Below are positions 32,998 through 41,406 of a stretch of 64,000 nt of DNA, in pieces. The stretch is from Paenibacillus oralis (GTDB lineage: Bacteria; Bacillota; Bacilli; Paenibacillales; Paenibacillaceae). The translations under genes and the position numbers were made by a program. Numbering within the stretch: the first letter of the stretch is position 1; every line of letters begins with the position of its first letter. A model generated the notes under the pieces. The model saw nothing but the letters and a program-made list of their open reading frames with translations. It was not told where the DNA came from and made no database searches. Where the stretch lies: assembly GCF_003863965.1 (NCBI RefSeq), contig NZ_RRCN01000001.1, forward strand, positions 917,042 through 981,041. Reading direction: 5' to 3'.

Positions 32998-34493
32998 AGT
33001 ACTTCCTCCAAATAATACAATCCGTTATAAAAAGCTCCACAAATTGAATCATAGTCTTCCCATGCATAGGTTGTTAAGGAAAGCCATATAACAGCATGAA
33101 TTAATTTTATTTGTCTTTCTGTAACCTCGTTCCCAAGAAGTTTGAAAAATTGTGCCTCTAATGCTTCCCATCCATTTGAAGCAATTCTTAATTCAACTTC
33201 TCCTTCAACAAAACTTAAATTGAAATTTTTAATATTAAATTGGTCATAGTTTCCTACAAGCGAATAATATAGCTTTGCCCAGTCATATGCCGCGTCACCG
33301 TAATACTTAGTAAATCCAAAGTAACCGCGAGGATCTAGTAATATTGGGCGATGGTGCTCGTCCAGCATTAAATTGGAGAAGGTACAGTCCCCGTGCAAGA
33401 GCCGAAACTCTGTAGCTTCCAATTGACTTAACCGCTCCTCTAGTTTATTTTGATAAAAGTATACATTTTTGCATTTTCTTCCATTAATAACGATATAGTC
33501 CTGATTTGCGAATGGTATCAGATCTCTCACTTGTGATAACCTATCGAATGTTTTGGTTATATATGCTTCCTTCATGCTGAAATAATCGGTTTCTTGTTTT
33601 CCTAAACTATGGAGTTTTTTTATTTCCATAATGATATTCTCTAGAATAGACTTTTTTTGCTCAAATGGCAGTTCTTTATATTCATAGATGTTTTGACCTT
33701 TTATTTTCTCCATGGTAAAAGGTTCATAGCTATAAATTTTAGGCACACTCGTATAACCGACCTGTTCAATCAGTTGATACCATGCTTTCTCTTTTCTGGC
33801 TAAATGCTGTCCTTGTTGATCAATTCCAATTTTGGTAACCCGATCACCTGCAATTATTAGTTGATTAAAAGGACGGCACTTTGGAACTTCTAGCTTTTTG
33901 TACTCAGATAATAGACCGTATTCTTTTGATTTGTATAAAGGAAGTTCTTTAAAGATAATACTCTTTCCGCCCAACCATCTTACAAATTCACCTTCCTCTG
34001 GAACATCTCCAAGCATTTGTTTGTTAGAGAAAACAAATAATCCAGCGACTCCATGCTCCTCTGACGGTTCTTCTTGAAACTGATGATTTTCGTACTTCCA
34101 GCGACATCTGAAATCTTTTGAAATACCAATATAATCGCCTGACTCAGGTAAAATAAATTCCTCGGATAGTACTAAATCCGACCATATCAGCATGAATGGC
34201 TTGTTATTCGGAATGAGCTTTAAAGAATCGGAAATTCCAGATAGTGTCCCATGTCTTCCTTGAGAATTTATTAGGATATATTGAATATCGGCGAAGACCT
34301 TCAAGTATTCACGTAAAACATCGTATTTATAATCTCCAATAATAATATACTTTTTATCGGGGAACTTACGAAATAAATGAAAAAGCATCGGTAAATTATT
34401 AATAGGAACTAAACATTTTGGCTTATTTATGGTCAAATGCTCCAATCTTGTTCCTTTACCGCCAGCTTGAACAATAATATAATCACAATTCAT
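32994..34493 (-). CDS. Bifunctional sugar nucleotidyltransferase and phosphotransferase
   Basis: This encodes 499 residues. Residues 1-230 are a nucleotidyltransferase (YIIVQAGGKGTRLEHLTINK, PKCLVPINNLPMLFHLF, MLIWSDLVL). Residues 235-499 are an aminoglycoside/choline-kinase-like fold, with the Brenner motif FRLLHGDCTFSNLMLDEHHR (catalytic Asp and Asn) and ILLDPRGYFG as the metal-binding Asp. Such fusions occur in capsule and flagellar-glycan loci. It could phosphorylate and activate a sugar, ethanolamine or choline-like substrate in one chain. It overlaps the SIS gene by 4 bp, so all three genes are coupled. Confidence 0.82.
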   Translation of the reverse strand: MNCDYIIVQAGGKGTRLEHLTINKPKCLVPINNLPMLFHLFRKFPDKKYIIIGDYKYDVLREYLKVFADIQYILINSQGRHGTLSGISDSLKLIPNNKPFMLIWSDLVLSEEFILPESGDYIGISKDFRCRWKYENHQFQEEPSEEHGVAGLFVFSNKQMLGDVPEEGEFVRWLGGKSIIFKELPLYKSKEYGLLSEYKKLEVPKCRPFNQLIIAGDRVTKIGIDQQGQHLARKEKAWYQLIEQVGYTSVPKIYSYEPFTMEKIKGQNIYEYKELPFEQKKSILENIIMEIKKLHSLGKQETDYFSMKEAYITKTFDRLSQVRDLIPFANQDYIVINGRKCKNVYFYQNKLEERLSQLEATEFRLLHGDCTFSNLMLDEHHRPILLDPRGYFGFTKYYGDAAYDWAKLYYSLVGNYDQFNIKNFNLSFVEGEVELRIASNGWEALEAQFFKLLGNEVTERQIKLIHAVIWLSLTTYAWEDYDSICGAFYNGLYYLEEVL

Positions 34494-34530
34494 ATCAGCA
34501 GCTCCTCATCAGTAATTCCTTGCTAACCCA

Positions 34531-35052
34531 TCAGGATAGGTTAAAGAAATCTTTTAACGCTTGATTACTCCCTAAAAAGCTTATGGGCTGCTCTTGTTTG
34601 AATTCACGAAGCTGGTAAATCCCTAAGGAGATTATTTCCTCAAGTGTAATACCACGAATATTAAGTAGATTGCCTAATGTACGTCCTGAAAAATTATCTA
34701 GAGAGACGATGATTAACTTGTTCGTGAACATGTACAATCTGTAGAAATTCAGTAGCGAGTCTATATCATCGTTATTAAATAAGTAGCAGTGAGTTACTTT
34801 ATCAGTGAAGTAATCATATGCTTTCTGCACTGTTCCATCACTGGTAACAATAACGGTTTTGTTTGCTCTTTTGTTATTAATAAATTGATTTAAGTACAGC
34901 AAGCCGTAATAATTGATATTGGGCTGGTCGCTAGGGAACAATACTACATAGTCCTGCAAATCCAACTGATTGTCTTCGACTAGTCCCAACCATAGCCTTC
35001 TTCCTTTTTCCGCCATGCTAAACTGGATGTCTAGTTGTTTTGTTATATCCAT
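34531..35052 (-). CDS. Unknown protein of the glycan operon
   Basis: This encodes 173 residues from ATG 35052 (GGGAG upstream). I do not recognise a family. The alternating helices and strands (YVVLFPSDQPNINYYGLLYL, KTVIVTSDGTVQKAY, KLIIVSLDNFSGRTLGNLLN) look like a compact Rossmann-like fold without a signal peptide. It lies 7 bp after the upstream gene and 37 bp before the nucleotidyltransferase-kinase gene, so it is co-transcribed with both. Confidence 0.7.
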   Translation of the reverse strand: MDITKQLDIQFSMAEKGRRLWLGLVEDNQLDLQDYVVLFPSDQPNINYYGLLYLNQFINNKRANKTVIVTSDGTVQKAYDYFTDKVTHCYLFNNDDIDSLLNFYRLYMFTNKLIIVSLDNFSGRTLGNLLNIRGITLEEIISLGIYQLREFKQEQPISFLGSNQALKDFFNLS

Positions 35053-35059
35053 ATCGACG

Positions 35060-36778
35060 TTACTCCCAACTCTCTATTATTCTTTGCTTGGAAGATTTCT
35101 TGAGCAGATTTATAAGGAACTCAGCATATTTTTTTCTGATCTCTTCTGCTGATGTTTGTTTAGGTCTATTATCTTCATTAAAGGATGTATGAACTGCCTG
35201 ATTAACAAGTACCTGCAGCTCTTGGCTATTGCTATACTCGTATGGCATAGTTACTTTTTCGGATTTGGTAAAAACTCGAAATCCCCCATCTCGAATCTCG
35301 TCCAATAATGTCGATTCTCTCCCTATAAAAAAAGCATAATCATCGTAGTTACAATTGTTCGCATAAACATTCTTGTCAAAATGAGAGAGAATGCTATCCT
35401 TCGGATTTATTTTATTTAATGGGTGGTACCTGATGTCGTATTTCAATCTGAATATATCTGCGACAAGCTCTGCATCATTAAGCAACTCATTTACTTTGTT
35501 CAAATGATCAAACACCTTGCCCGGACAAACGATTAGAAATTTTTTTAGACTTGTTGAGGCAGTATTATTTTTTTCAATTTGCATCGGATTACCTAATACG
35601 ATAACTTGAGTATCCTCTTTTTCATACACGTTAATCAGATCATGTTTTGCTTTTTGATTCCAGACGAGATAATAATCGCTTTTCAGTGCAAATGTGTATA
35701 GATGTGGATGAAACCGCTCGTTGGATGTAGCATCTGTATAATTCCCATGTTGATATACAACATCGACAGCACCCTGAAGTTTGCCCATTTGGAACAAAAG
35801 GTTTTCTTGTTCGTAATATGGGAAAATGGAAAGCATGACCTTACAATTGATGCGCAATACGTCAATATAAAAATCAATCAACTGAATATAGTAGTTGATT
35901 AGATAGCTCATCCAGTCTTTCTCATCATTTGTCAAAATAAAAAAAGCAACTTCAAGCTCTTGAGTAATACGCTTAACCCAATATTGTTCATCTCTGCTGA
36001 AGGAAAATTTGAACTTATATGTTCTTCTTGGAAGTAGATGAATGTTTACATCCATATCACTATAGGTAATGATAGTTATATCAGAGGTAATATCATTGAC
36101 TATCGATCGCATTCGATTTACATGATCTATTCTTGGACGTGCGAACATTGGAACTAGAATATCTCCATTTCCGCGCAGGTCATATGACTCAGATATTGGA
36201 GGGTAGTGTAAAGAAACATCACTTTCAAAAAGATACACATACTCCAGTAGAGTAGAGACATTTGCGGCCAACACCTGTCGCAAATTAATACCACGATATA
36301 TCAAGGGTATTGAGGCATTGAACCAGCGGCTAAATAATTGCCTGCAATTTAAGGGCTGTTTTGCCACATTTTGATATCTGAGTTTACGCGTAAAACAATT
36401 AAGTTCTGCATCTACGGAATAAGTACTGGGAAAGGGAACCGATAATTTATGCTCGTTGTACAACTCACGGAACTTAGTATCCTTCATTAGCTCAAATAAG
36501 GTATAAATAGCCGACGCTTCCACCCCTAACGCTAACAGTTCAATAAAAATGCCGTAATAGTCGAAAGGGAAAATTAGTATTTTATACTGCGAGAGATCAA
36601 TCCTCTTCAGATGTTTTGATCCGATGACATAGAATCCATCATTAGTGCCCCACTTTTGAGGGTCATTATCAACAACTATACTACAATTAATATCGACAAA
36701 TTTACTCACAATCTTAAACGCCTGACCGTAACCATATGCAACAAAACGATGTTCTGATAATTCCTTCAAAATATCCAT
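35060..36778 (-). CDS. Large glycan-locus protein with Rossmann-type N-terminal module
   Basis: This encodes 572 residues from ATG 36778 (AAGGTGAG at good spacing); a GTG at 36790 is less likely. The N-terminus (HRFVAYGYGQAFKIVSKFVD, SIVVDNDPQKWG, YKILIFPFDYYGIFIELLALG) matches in layout the module in front of the GT9-like protein at 30.7-32 kb. The C-terminal half (VDVVYQHGNYTDATSN, DYYLVWNQKAKHDL, KFLIVCPGKVFDHLNKVNEL) resembles GT-B transferases such as CDP-glycerol or polysialyltransferase-like enzymes, but weakly. The acceptor may be a nonulosonate, given neuA just upstream. The family is unassigned. Confidence 0.65.
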   Translation of the reverse strand: MDILKELSEHRFVAYGYGQAFKIVSKFVDINCSIVVDNDPQKWGTNDGFYVIGSKHLKRIDLSQYKILIFPFDYYGIFIELLALGVEASAIYTLFELMKDTKFRELYNEHKLSVPFPSTYSVDAELNCFTRKLRYQNVAKQPLNCRQLFSRWFNASIPLIYRGINLRQVLAANVSTLLEYVYLFESDVSLHYPPISESYDLRGNGDILVPMFARPRIDHVNRMRSIVNDITSDITIITYSDMDVNIHLLPRRTYKFKFSFSRDEQYWVKRITQELEVAFFILTNDEKDWMSYLINYYIQLIDFYIDVLRINCKVMLSIFPYYEQENLLFQMGKLQGAVDVVYQHGNYTDATSNERFHPHLYTFALKSDYYLVWNQKAKHDLINVYEKEDTQVIVLGNPMQIEKNNTASTSLKKFLIVCPGKVFDHLNKVNELLNDAELVADIFRLKYDIRYHPLNKINPKDSILSHFDKNVYANNCNYDDYAFFIGRESTLLDEIRDGGFRVFTKSEKVTMPYEYSNSQELQVLVNQAVHTSFNEDNRPKQTSAEEIRKKYAEFLINLLKKSSKQRIIESWE

Positions 36779-36799
36779 ATCGCAGTTCACTCACCTTAA

Positions 36800-37385
36800 G
36801 TTAATTGATCATGATGGATTATTGGTCGAGGTGACTATTCTTTCATAGATTTCATAGTATTTCACCGCATCATGAATACTAAGCAATGGTGATTTTCCGT
36901 TGCCCTGATTCAGGAACGCGTTCAACTCACCAAAGAAACCTGACTTATATCTCTGATCTAAGCTATCATCGTCACGACTTCTTCTTCAATTAGTTTGCCA
37001 ATCCGTTGCACTTTGAGTTTTTCCAGAGGTTTTAATATGTACCGAGATTGATCGGTCATTAGATCCAACTTCCAGCTTCAAGATGCTGACCAATTAGCAT
37101 GATATGAGAATAGGACGTCATTTTCTGTAATCCCAGCACCTAAAAAATACTAAAATAAATTCTGATTTTTGATTCTGAGTTAACAATATGGCTCCACTCA
37201 GTGAATTCAAAAACGAGCTTAAGGCCGTCCTCTTGTAAGATTACTTCAATGACGCTGGAATAAAAACTTCTATTGTATGCAATAAATACTTTGCAACTAT
37301 AAGTCGATGCCATTTCTGCGATTCTCTTAATCCTTGACTTGGCTTTTCAAGGAATATGTACTTAATTCCACTTCTTATCAAAAAC
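36800..37385 (-). pseudogene. Decayed Gfo/Idh/MocA oxidoreductase
   Basis: Reading the minus strand in pieces gives MASTYSCKVFIAYNRSFYSSV, LVFEFTEWSH, ENDVLFSYHANWSAS, LDLMTDQSRYILKPLEKLKV and the typical end KSGFFGELNAFLNQGNGKSP then LLSIHDAVKYYEIYERIV. Stops and frameshifts separate these blocks, and the NAD-binding N-terminus is gone. Such oxidoreductases are common in nonulosonate loci, and its place between neuA and the next gene suggests a step lost from the pathway. Confidence 0.72.
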
Positions 37386-37400
37386 AAAGCACTAGATGAT

Positions 37401-38105
37401 TTAAATATTATTCTTTTCTCTCAAAGATTGTATTTGAATAAATTTATTAAGGTCTTCCTCTGTATCTATATCTAGATCATACGCCTTATCCATAATGTAT
37501 GGATACTCATTATCATTCAAACTAATGTCATAGTTTAATATGTCACTTACCTTGTTAATATAAATCGCTCCATTAACCTTATAAAACGTACTTAAGTCCT
37601 GTCTTCTAATGGTACTATTTGTGTTTAAAATTGAATTCAGTTTACCATTAGCATCTAGACTTCTCATAAAAACAGGATGCTCACTGACCTTAGTTACACT
37701 AATGATGCTTTCTCGTTGTCCAGGAACAATTAATTGTATGGCCTCATCTATATGATAGGGAAGTCGTAATGGTTGTGTAGGCTGTAATAAAACTACATAG
37801 TCGAATTTCTCATAGTTAAGCAGCTTAAGCGTGTGCCTTAACGTATCAATAGTTTTAGCCTCATCAGTGGCAAGTTCTCTGGGTCTAAGTTCAGGAACGC
37901 TTATCCCCCTAGCCACACAAAGCTCTGCTATCTGTAAACTGTCTGTGGAGACATATACCATATCAATATAACGTGATTGTCTTGCCGCAGTAATGGTATA
38001 TTCAATGAGTGGCTTTCCACATACATCTACTATATTTTTATTAGGGATGCCTTTACTACCACCACGTGCTGGAATTATGGCTATTATCTTTTTGTTCTGG
38101 AACAT
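37401..38105 (-). CDS. neuA: CMP-nonulosonic acid cytidylyltransferase
   Basis: This encodes 234 residues from ATG 38105, with GTAGGAGG 7 bp upstream; the longer frame is out of place for a ribosome site. IIAIIPARGGSKGIPNKNIV is the CTP-binding motif of CMP-sialic and CMP-legionaminic synthetases; FDYVVLLQPTQPLRLPYHID and LDIDTEEDLNKFIQIQ complete the family pattern. It activates the NeuB product before transfer. It follows neuC with an 11 bp gap. Confidence 0.9.
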   Translation of the reverse strand: MFQNKKIIAIIPARGGSKGIPNKNIVDVCGKPLIEYTITAARQSRYIDMVYVSTDSLQIAELCVARGISVPELRPRELATDEAKTIDTLRHTLKLLNYEKFDYVVLLQPTQPLRLPYHIDEAIQLIVPGQRESIISVTKVSEHPVFMRSLDANGKLNSILNTNSTIRRQDLSTFYKVNGAIYINKVSDILNYDISLNDNEYPYIMDKAYDLDIDTEEDLNKFIQIQSLREKNNI

Positions 38106-38116
38106 GGTATAACCTC

Positions 38117-39250
38117 CTACAGCAAGTCTGAGAACTTCTTTTGGATACGTGTTTCCCACAGATGAGGATTCTTAACAATCTCCATAAAGCGTTCAGCACT
38201 ATCTCCCCATCCAAAAGAACTTTTAGCTTGAAAGATATTATGACTAGGAACATTTTTTATGGCAAATAATATTTCCTCTCGATTCTCATGAACATGCTGA
38301 ATGAGGATTTCCTTCTCATGATCATATCGCCCATTCTGCCGATTACCAATATCAATGGCTGGCGTCCCATACACAACTGATTCTCTAATGCCAGCGCTGG
38401 AGTTTCCAATAACAAATTGAGCATATTTCATCAGAGTTAAAAAATATTCAAAGCGGATGGAGGGAAAAACTGCAAAACTAGGATTACCTTCCAAGCTTTT
38501 ATAAGCCTCAATAATAATATCACTGCCTAAATCATTATTTGGATAAATAACAACGTAATTTTTTCCAGAAAGTAAAAGCGCATCTATGAGTGACTGAATA
38601 TTTTTACGCAAATGCTCATATTCAGTAGTGACAGGATGATACATAACAATACCATATTCCTTAAATCCAATGTTATATCTCTGCTTTACAACTTCGAGAG
38701 AAGGTAAACTTTTCGAGTACATAATATCTATTTCTGGAGAGCCGATGATATATATATTTTCGGAGTTCTCACCTAGCTGCATTATCCTCTTCTTAGATTC
38801 TTCATTACTTACAAAGTGAACATGAGCAAGCTTAGTAATTGCATGACGTATTGATTCATCTATCGTTCCGGAGACTTCGCCTCCTTCAATATGTGCAACT
38901 AAAATATTATTGAAGGATCCTACAATTGCTCCAGCAAAGGCTTCCAAGCGATCTCCATGAACAACAATCATATCCGGTTTTATTTCGGCAATGTAGTTAC
39001 TAAGCCCACTTATGGTATTGCTTAATGCCAGGTCCATTGGCGTATTTTGACTTTGATTAATAAATTGATATACTTTTCTAAAACCGTCTTTTTCAATCTC
39101 CAACCACGTAGAACCGTATCGTGAAAGCATGTGCATACCTGTTACAAATAAATGCAGCTCTAACTCTGGATCAACTTTAATTTTGTTCATAAGCGACTTG
39201 AGTTTGCTGTAATCTGCGCGAGTTCCCGTTAAGAAAACCATCTTTTTCAT
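38117..39250 (-). CDS. neuC: Hydrolysing UDP-GlcNAc (or UDP-bacillosamine) 2-epimerase
   Basis: This encodes 377 residues, typical for NeuC. MVFLTGTRADYSKLKSLMNKI at the start, MIVVHGDRLEAFAGAIVGSF, VAHIEGGEVSGTIDESIRHA and the C-terminal FVIGNSSAGIRESVVYGTPA are the blocks of the hydrolysing 2-epimerase family with a GT-B fold. It releases ManNAc from UDP-GlcNAc, or the trideoxy analogue in the legionaminic route. It lies between the TylF-like methyltransferase gene and neuA. Confidence 0.92.
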   Translation of the reverse strand: MKKMVFLTGTRADYSKLKSLMNKIKVDPELELHLFVTGMHMLSRYGSTWLEIEKDGFRKVYQFINQSQNTPMDLALSNTISGLSNYIAEIKPDMIVVHGDRLEAFAGAIVGSFNNILVAHIEGGEVSGTIDESIRHAITKLAHVHFVSNEESKKRIMQLGENSENIYIIGSPEIDIMYSKSLPSLEVVKQRYNIGFKEYGIVMYHPVTTEYEHLRKNIQSLIDALLLSGKNYVVIYPNNDLGSDIIIEAYKSLEGNPSFAVFPSIRFEYFLTLMKYAQFVIGNSSAGIRESVVYGTPAIDIGNRQNGRYDHEKEILIQHVHENREEILFAIKNVPSHNIFQAKSSFGWGDSAERFMEIVKNPHLWETRIQKKFSDLL

Positions 39251-39277
39251 GTAGAATACTCCCCAGTGCCCCTATTA

Positions 39278-39943
39278 TTACTTTTTTATCAAGAATGATG
39301 GTTTTGTATGACTAAAGGTGAATTTTTGCAACTTATGCTCTTTACCCGCAAAAAACTCATCCACTGCTCTAGTCTCCCCTTCAACAGTTCCATAATCATC
39401 AAAAACAATAACGCCACCTGGAACCACTCTATTGTAAAGCAACTCCAATGCAAAAATAGAAGGTTCATACACATCTGTATCGATATGTAATAGTGATATT
39501 TTAGTATGTGGATTTTCTTTTAAAAAAACTTCAAGTGTCTCTAAAATGTTTCCTTCAACTAGCTCTACATTCTTTACATTTTTCAGTTCTAAACTTTTAT
39601 ACAAATCATCTTTTGATAAAAACTCTCCTTGGAATTGCTCATTCCACTCATATATGAATTCCTTATCACTTTCAAACGCGGAGCTTGAAGGAAATTCACC
39701 AAACACATCAAAACCAATAATTTTCCGAGAATTCTCATTCTCTAATAATTCTCGAAAAGAAGCAAATTGAATCAAAGAGTTACCTTTAAAAACTCCTAAT
39801 TCTATAATATCCCCAGGTAACCCTAAAATTTTTTTATACAATTCATAGTGAGCCAGAAAATTCCCTATTCTATAGATGTCTGAAGTAAGCATAAACCCAT
39901 TTTCATAATCGAAAGCTTTATCTTTATCATATTTAAATATCAT
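39278..39943 (-). CDS. TylF/MycF-type O-methyltransferase
   Basis: This encodes 221 residues with GGAGG before ATG 39943. LPGDIIELGVFKGNSLIQFA is SAM-binding motif I; IGFDVFGEFPSSS and ISLLHIDTDVYEPSIFALELL (metal-binding Asp residues) followed by PGGVIVFDDYGTVEGETRAV are typical of macrocin O-methyltransferase-like, metal-dependent sugar methylases. In this operon it would methylate a hydroxyl of the nonulosonate or a neighbouring sugar. It sits between neuB and neuC. Confidence 0.85.
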   Translation of the reverse strand: MIFKYDKDKAFDYENGFMLTSDIYRIGNFLAHYELYKKILGLPGDIIELGVFKGNSLIQFASFRELLENENSRKIIGFDVFGEFPSSSAFESDKEFIYEWNEQFQGEFLSKDDLYKSLELKNVKNVELVEGNILETLEVFLKENPHTKISLLHIDTDVYEPSIFALELLYNRVVPGGVIVFDDYGTVEGETRAVDEFFAGKEHKLQKFTFSHTKPSFLIKK

Positions 39944-40027
39944 GCTTAATCCTCCAAAAATAAAATTCTATTCGCTGCATGTTTAAGATATTAGACACCA
40001 ACCGCTTCCAATTATTATTTTGAAAAA

Positions 40028-41071
40028 TCAATCTAATATATCACTAAATTTTAGATGTTCATCTTTCTGAATAGTTCGATTCACTCTTTTTCCTAACACA
40101 TCATTAAAATGCTCTGCCTTTATTTCACCCGTACCAGGACGTTTTACCCAAATATTATCCGCATTTAAAATTTCGCCTTCAGCGATGTTCTTAGTGGCAA
40201 CTACTGTAGCAAAAGCAAAATCAATAGTAACCATTTCTTCCTGGGCCGCCTCCTTATTACCACCTCGCATGAGTGCAATTTCCTTAGCTCCTTGAATAAG
40301 TTCACGCAATTGGTGAGTGTCCATGGAACAAACGATATCTGGGCCCGGTCGATCTTTATGATCCGTAAAATGCCTCTCTAATATCGAGGCCCCTAGTGCA
40401 GCAGCTGCCAAACAAGCATTGTTATTTATAGTGTGATCTGATAAACCTATTACTGCATTAGGGAAAGTTTCTTGAAGTTGCTGCATGCCGCCTAATCTCA
40501 CTAGGTGAGCAGGTGTAGGATAGACATTTGTACAATGAAGTAATGCATAAGACACATCATACTTTTCCAAAATCCCAACTGCTTTTCGAATACTTTCAAT
40601 ATTGTTCATGCCTGTTGATAGAATAACCGGTTTACCAAATTGAGATATATGTTCTATTAAAGGGTAGTTATTACATTCTCCTGAGCCAATTTTATATGCT
40701 GCGACATTCATTTTCTCTAGCCGATTAGCCGCTGCCCGAGAAAAAGGAGTACTGATAAAGATCATTCCCTTAGATTCTACATAGTTCTTTAATTCTAATT
40801 CATCAGCTTCACTTAAAGCACAACGTTCCATAACTTCATATATAGATACATTCGTATTTCCCGGTATTACCTTTTTAGCCTCGGCGCTCATTTCATCATC
40901 CACAACGTGCGTTTGATGTTTAATTATCTCAGCGCCTGCATTGTAAGCTGCATCCACCATTTCTTTTGCTACTTCCAGAGATCCTTCATGATTGATTCCA
41001 ATTTCAGCAATAACAATTGGAGGATAGTCCTCACCTATAACTCTTCCATTAATGTTAATATTAGGTTTCAT
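40028..41071 (-). CDS. neuB: N-acetylneuraminate/legionaminate synthase
   Basis: This encodes 347 residues. It has the NeuB TIM barrel ([87 protein letters not shown]) and a C-terminal SAF domain ([20 protein letters not shown] to WVKRPGTGE). It condenses ManNAc or the legionaminic precursor with PEP. The GSGECNNYP and GPDIVCSMD blocks recall, from memory, the sialic-acid-type NeuB more than PseI. A second nonulosonate is therefore made in this cell besides the pseudaminic type. Confidence 0.9.
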   Translation of the reverse strand: MKPNININGRVIGEDYPPIVIAEIGINHEGSLEVAKEMVDAAYNAGAEIIKHQTHVVDDEMSAEAKKVIPGNTNVSIYEVMERCALSEADELELKNYVESKGMIFISTPFSRAAANRLEKMNVAAYKIGSGECNNYPLIEHISQFGKPVILSTGMNNIESIRKAVGILEKYDVSYALLHCTNVYPTPAHLVRLGGMQQLQETFPNAVIGLSDHTINNNACLAAAALGASILERHFTDHKDRPGPDIVCSMDTHQLRELIQGAKEIALMRGGNKEAAQEEMVTIDFAFATVVATKNIAEGEILNADNIWVKRPGTGEIKAEHFNDVLGKRVNRTIQKDEHLKFSDILD

Positions 41072-41406
41072 CTGTAATCACGTTCCTATTTCTATTGTTT
41101 TTTTGACGAATAATTAGACGAAATTACAAAAGTTAAACGAATGCAGTTTTCTAACGTTATCTAATATATCGGCACTTTACTCTGCTGAGTAGAGAATTTA
41201 TTTATTGGTAATTGATCCCACAATCAACGATATAAGCTGAAAACCGCTAAGATCTAAACAAAGAACCGCTATCAGAATGGAGCCGCAACCCGCTCATCTC
41301 ACCGAACACGATTCCTTTGTCCACCAACAAGTATACCTTGTCCGGTATTTATGGATTTTCGTTGACGCATGCTAAACTGGGAATAGAATACCCTTTATAT
41401 CGTTCA
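41072..41406. other. Gene-free stretch between pseB-type gene and neuB
   Basis: Apart from the sigma-D -10 element near 41170, no gene is seen. A minus-strand piece reads KVYLLVDKGIVFGEMSGLRL and then stops; it may be debris of a lost gene. Confidence 0.4.
41166..41173 (-). promoter_or_regulatory. Sigma-D -10 element upstream of neuB
   Basis: GCCGATAT is read on the minus strand, about 95 bp before the neuB start. The -35 region (TCTA at 16 bp) fits poorly, so this is a likely but weak sigma-D promoter. Confidence 0.5.

Noticed and set aside
37401..41071. Complete legionaminic acid pathway
   Set aside because: Only neuC, neuB and neuA are present here. A retaining dehydratase, a second aminotransferase and an acetyltransferase specific for the legionaminic route are not evident, so a sialic-acid-like product is the simpler reading.
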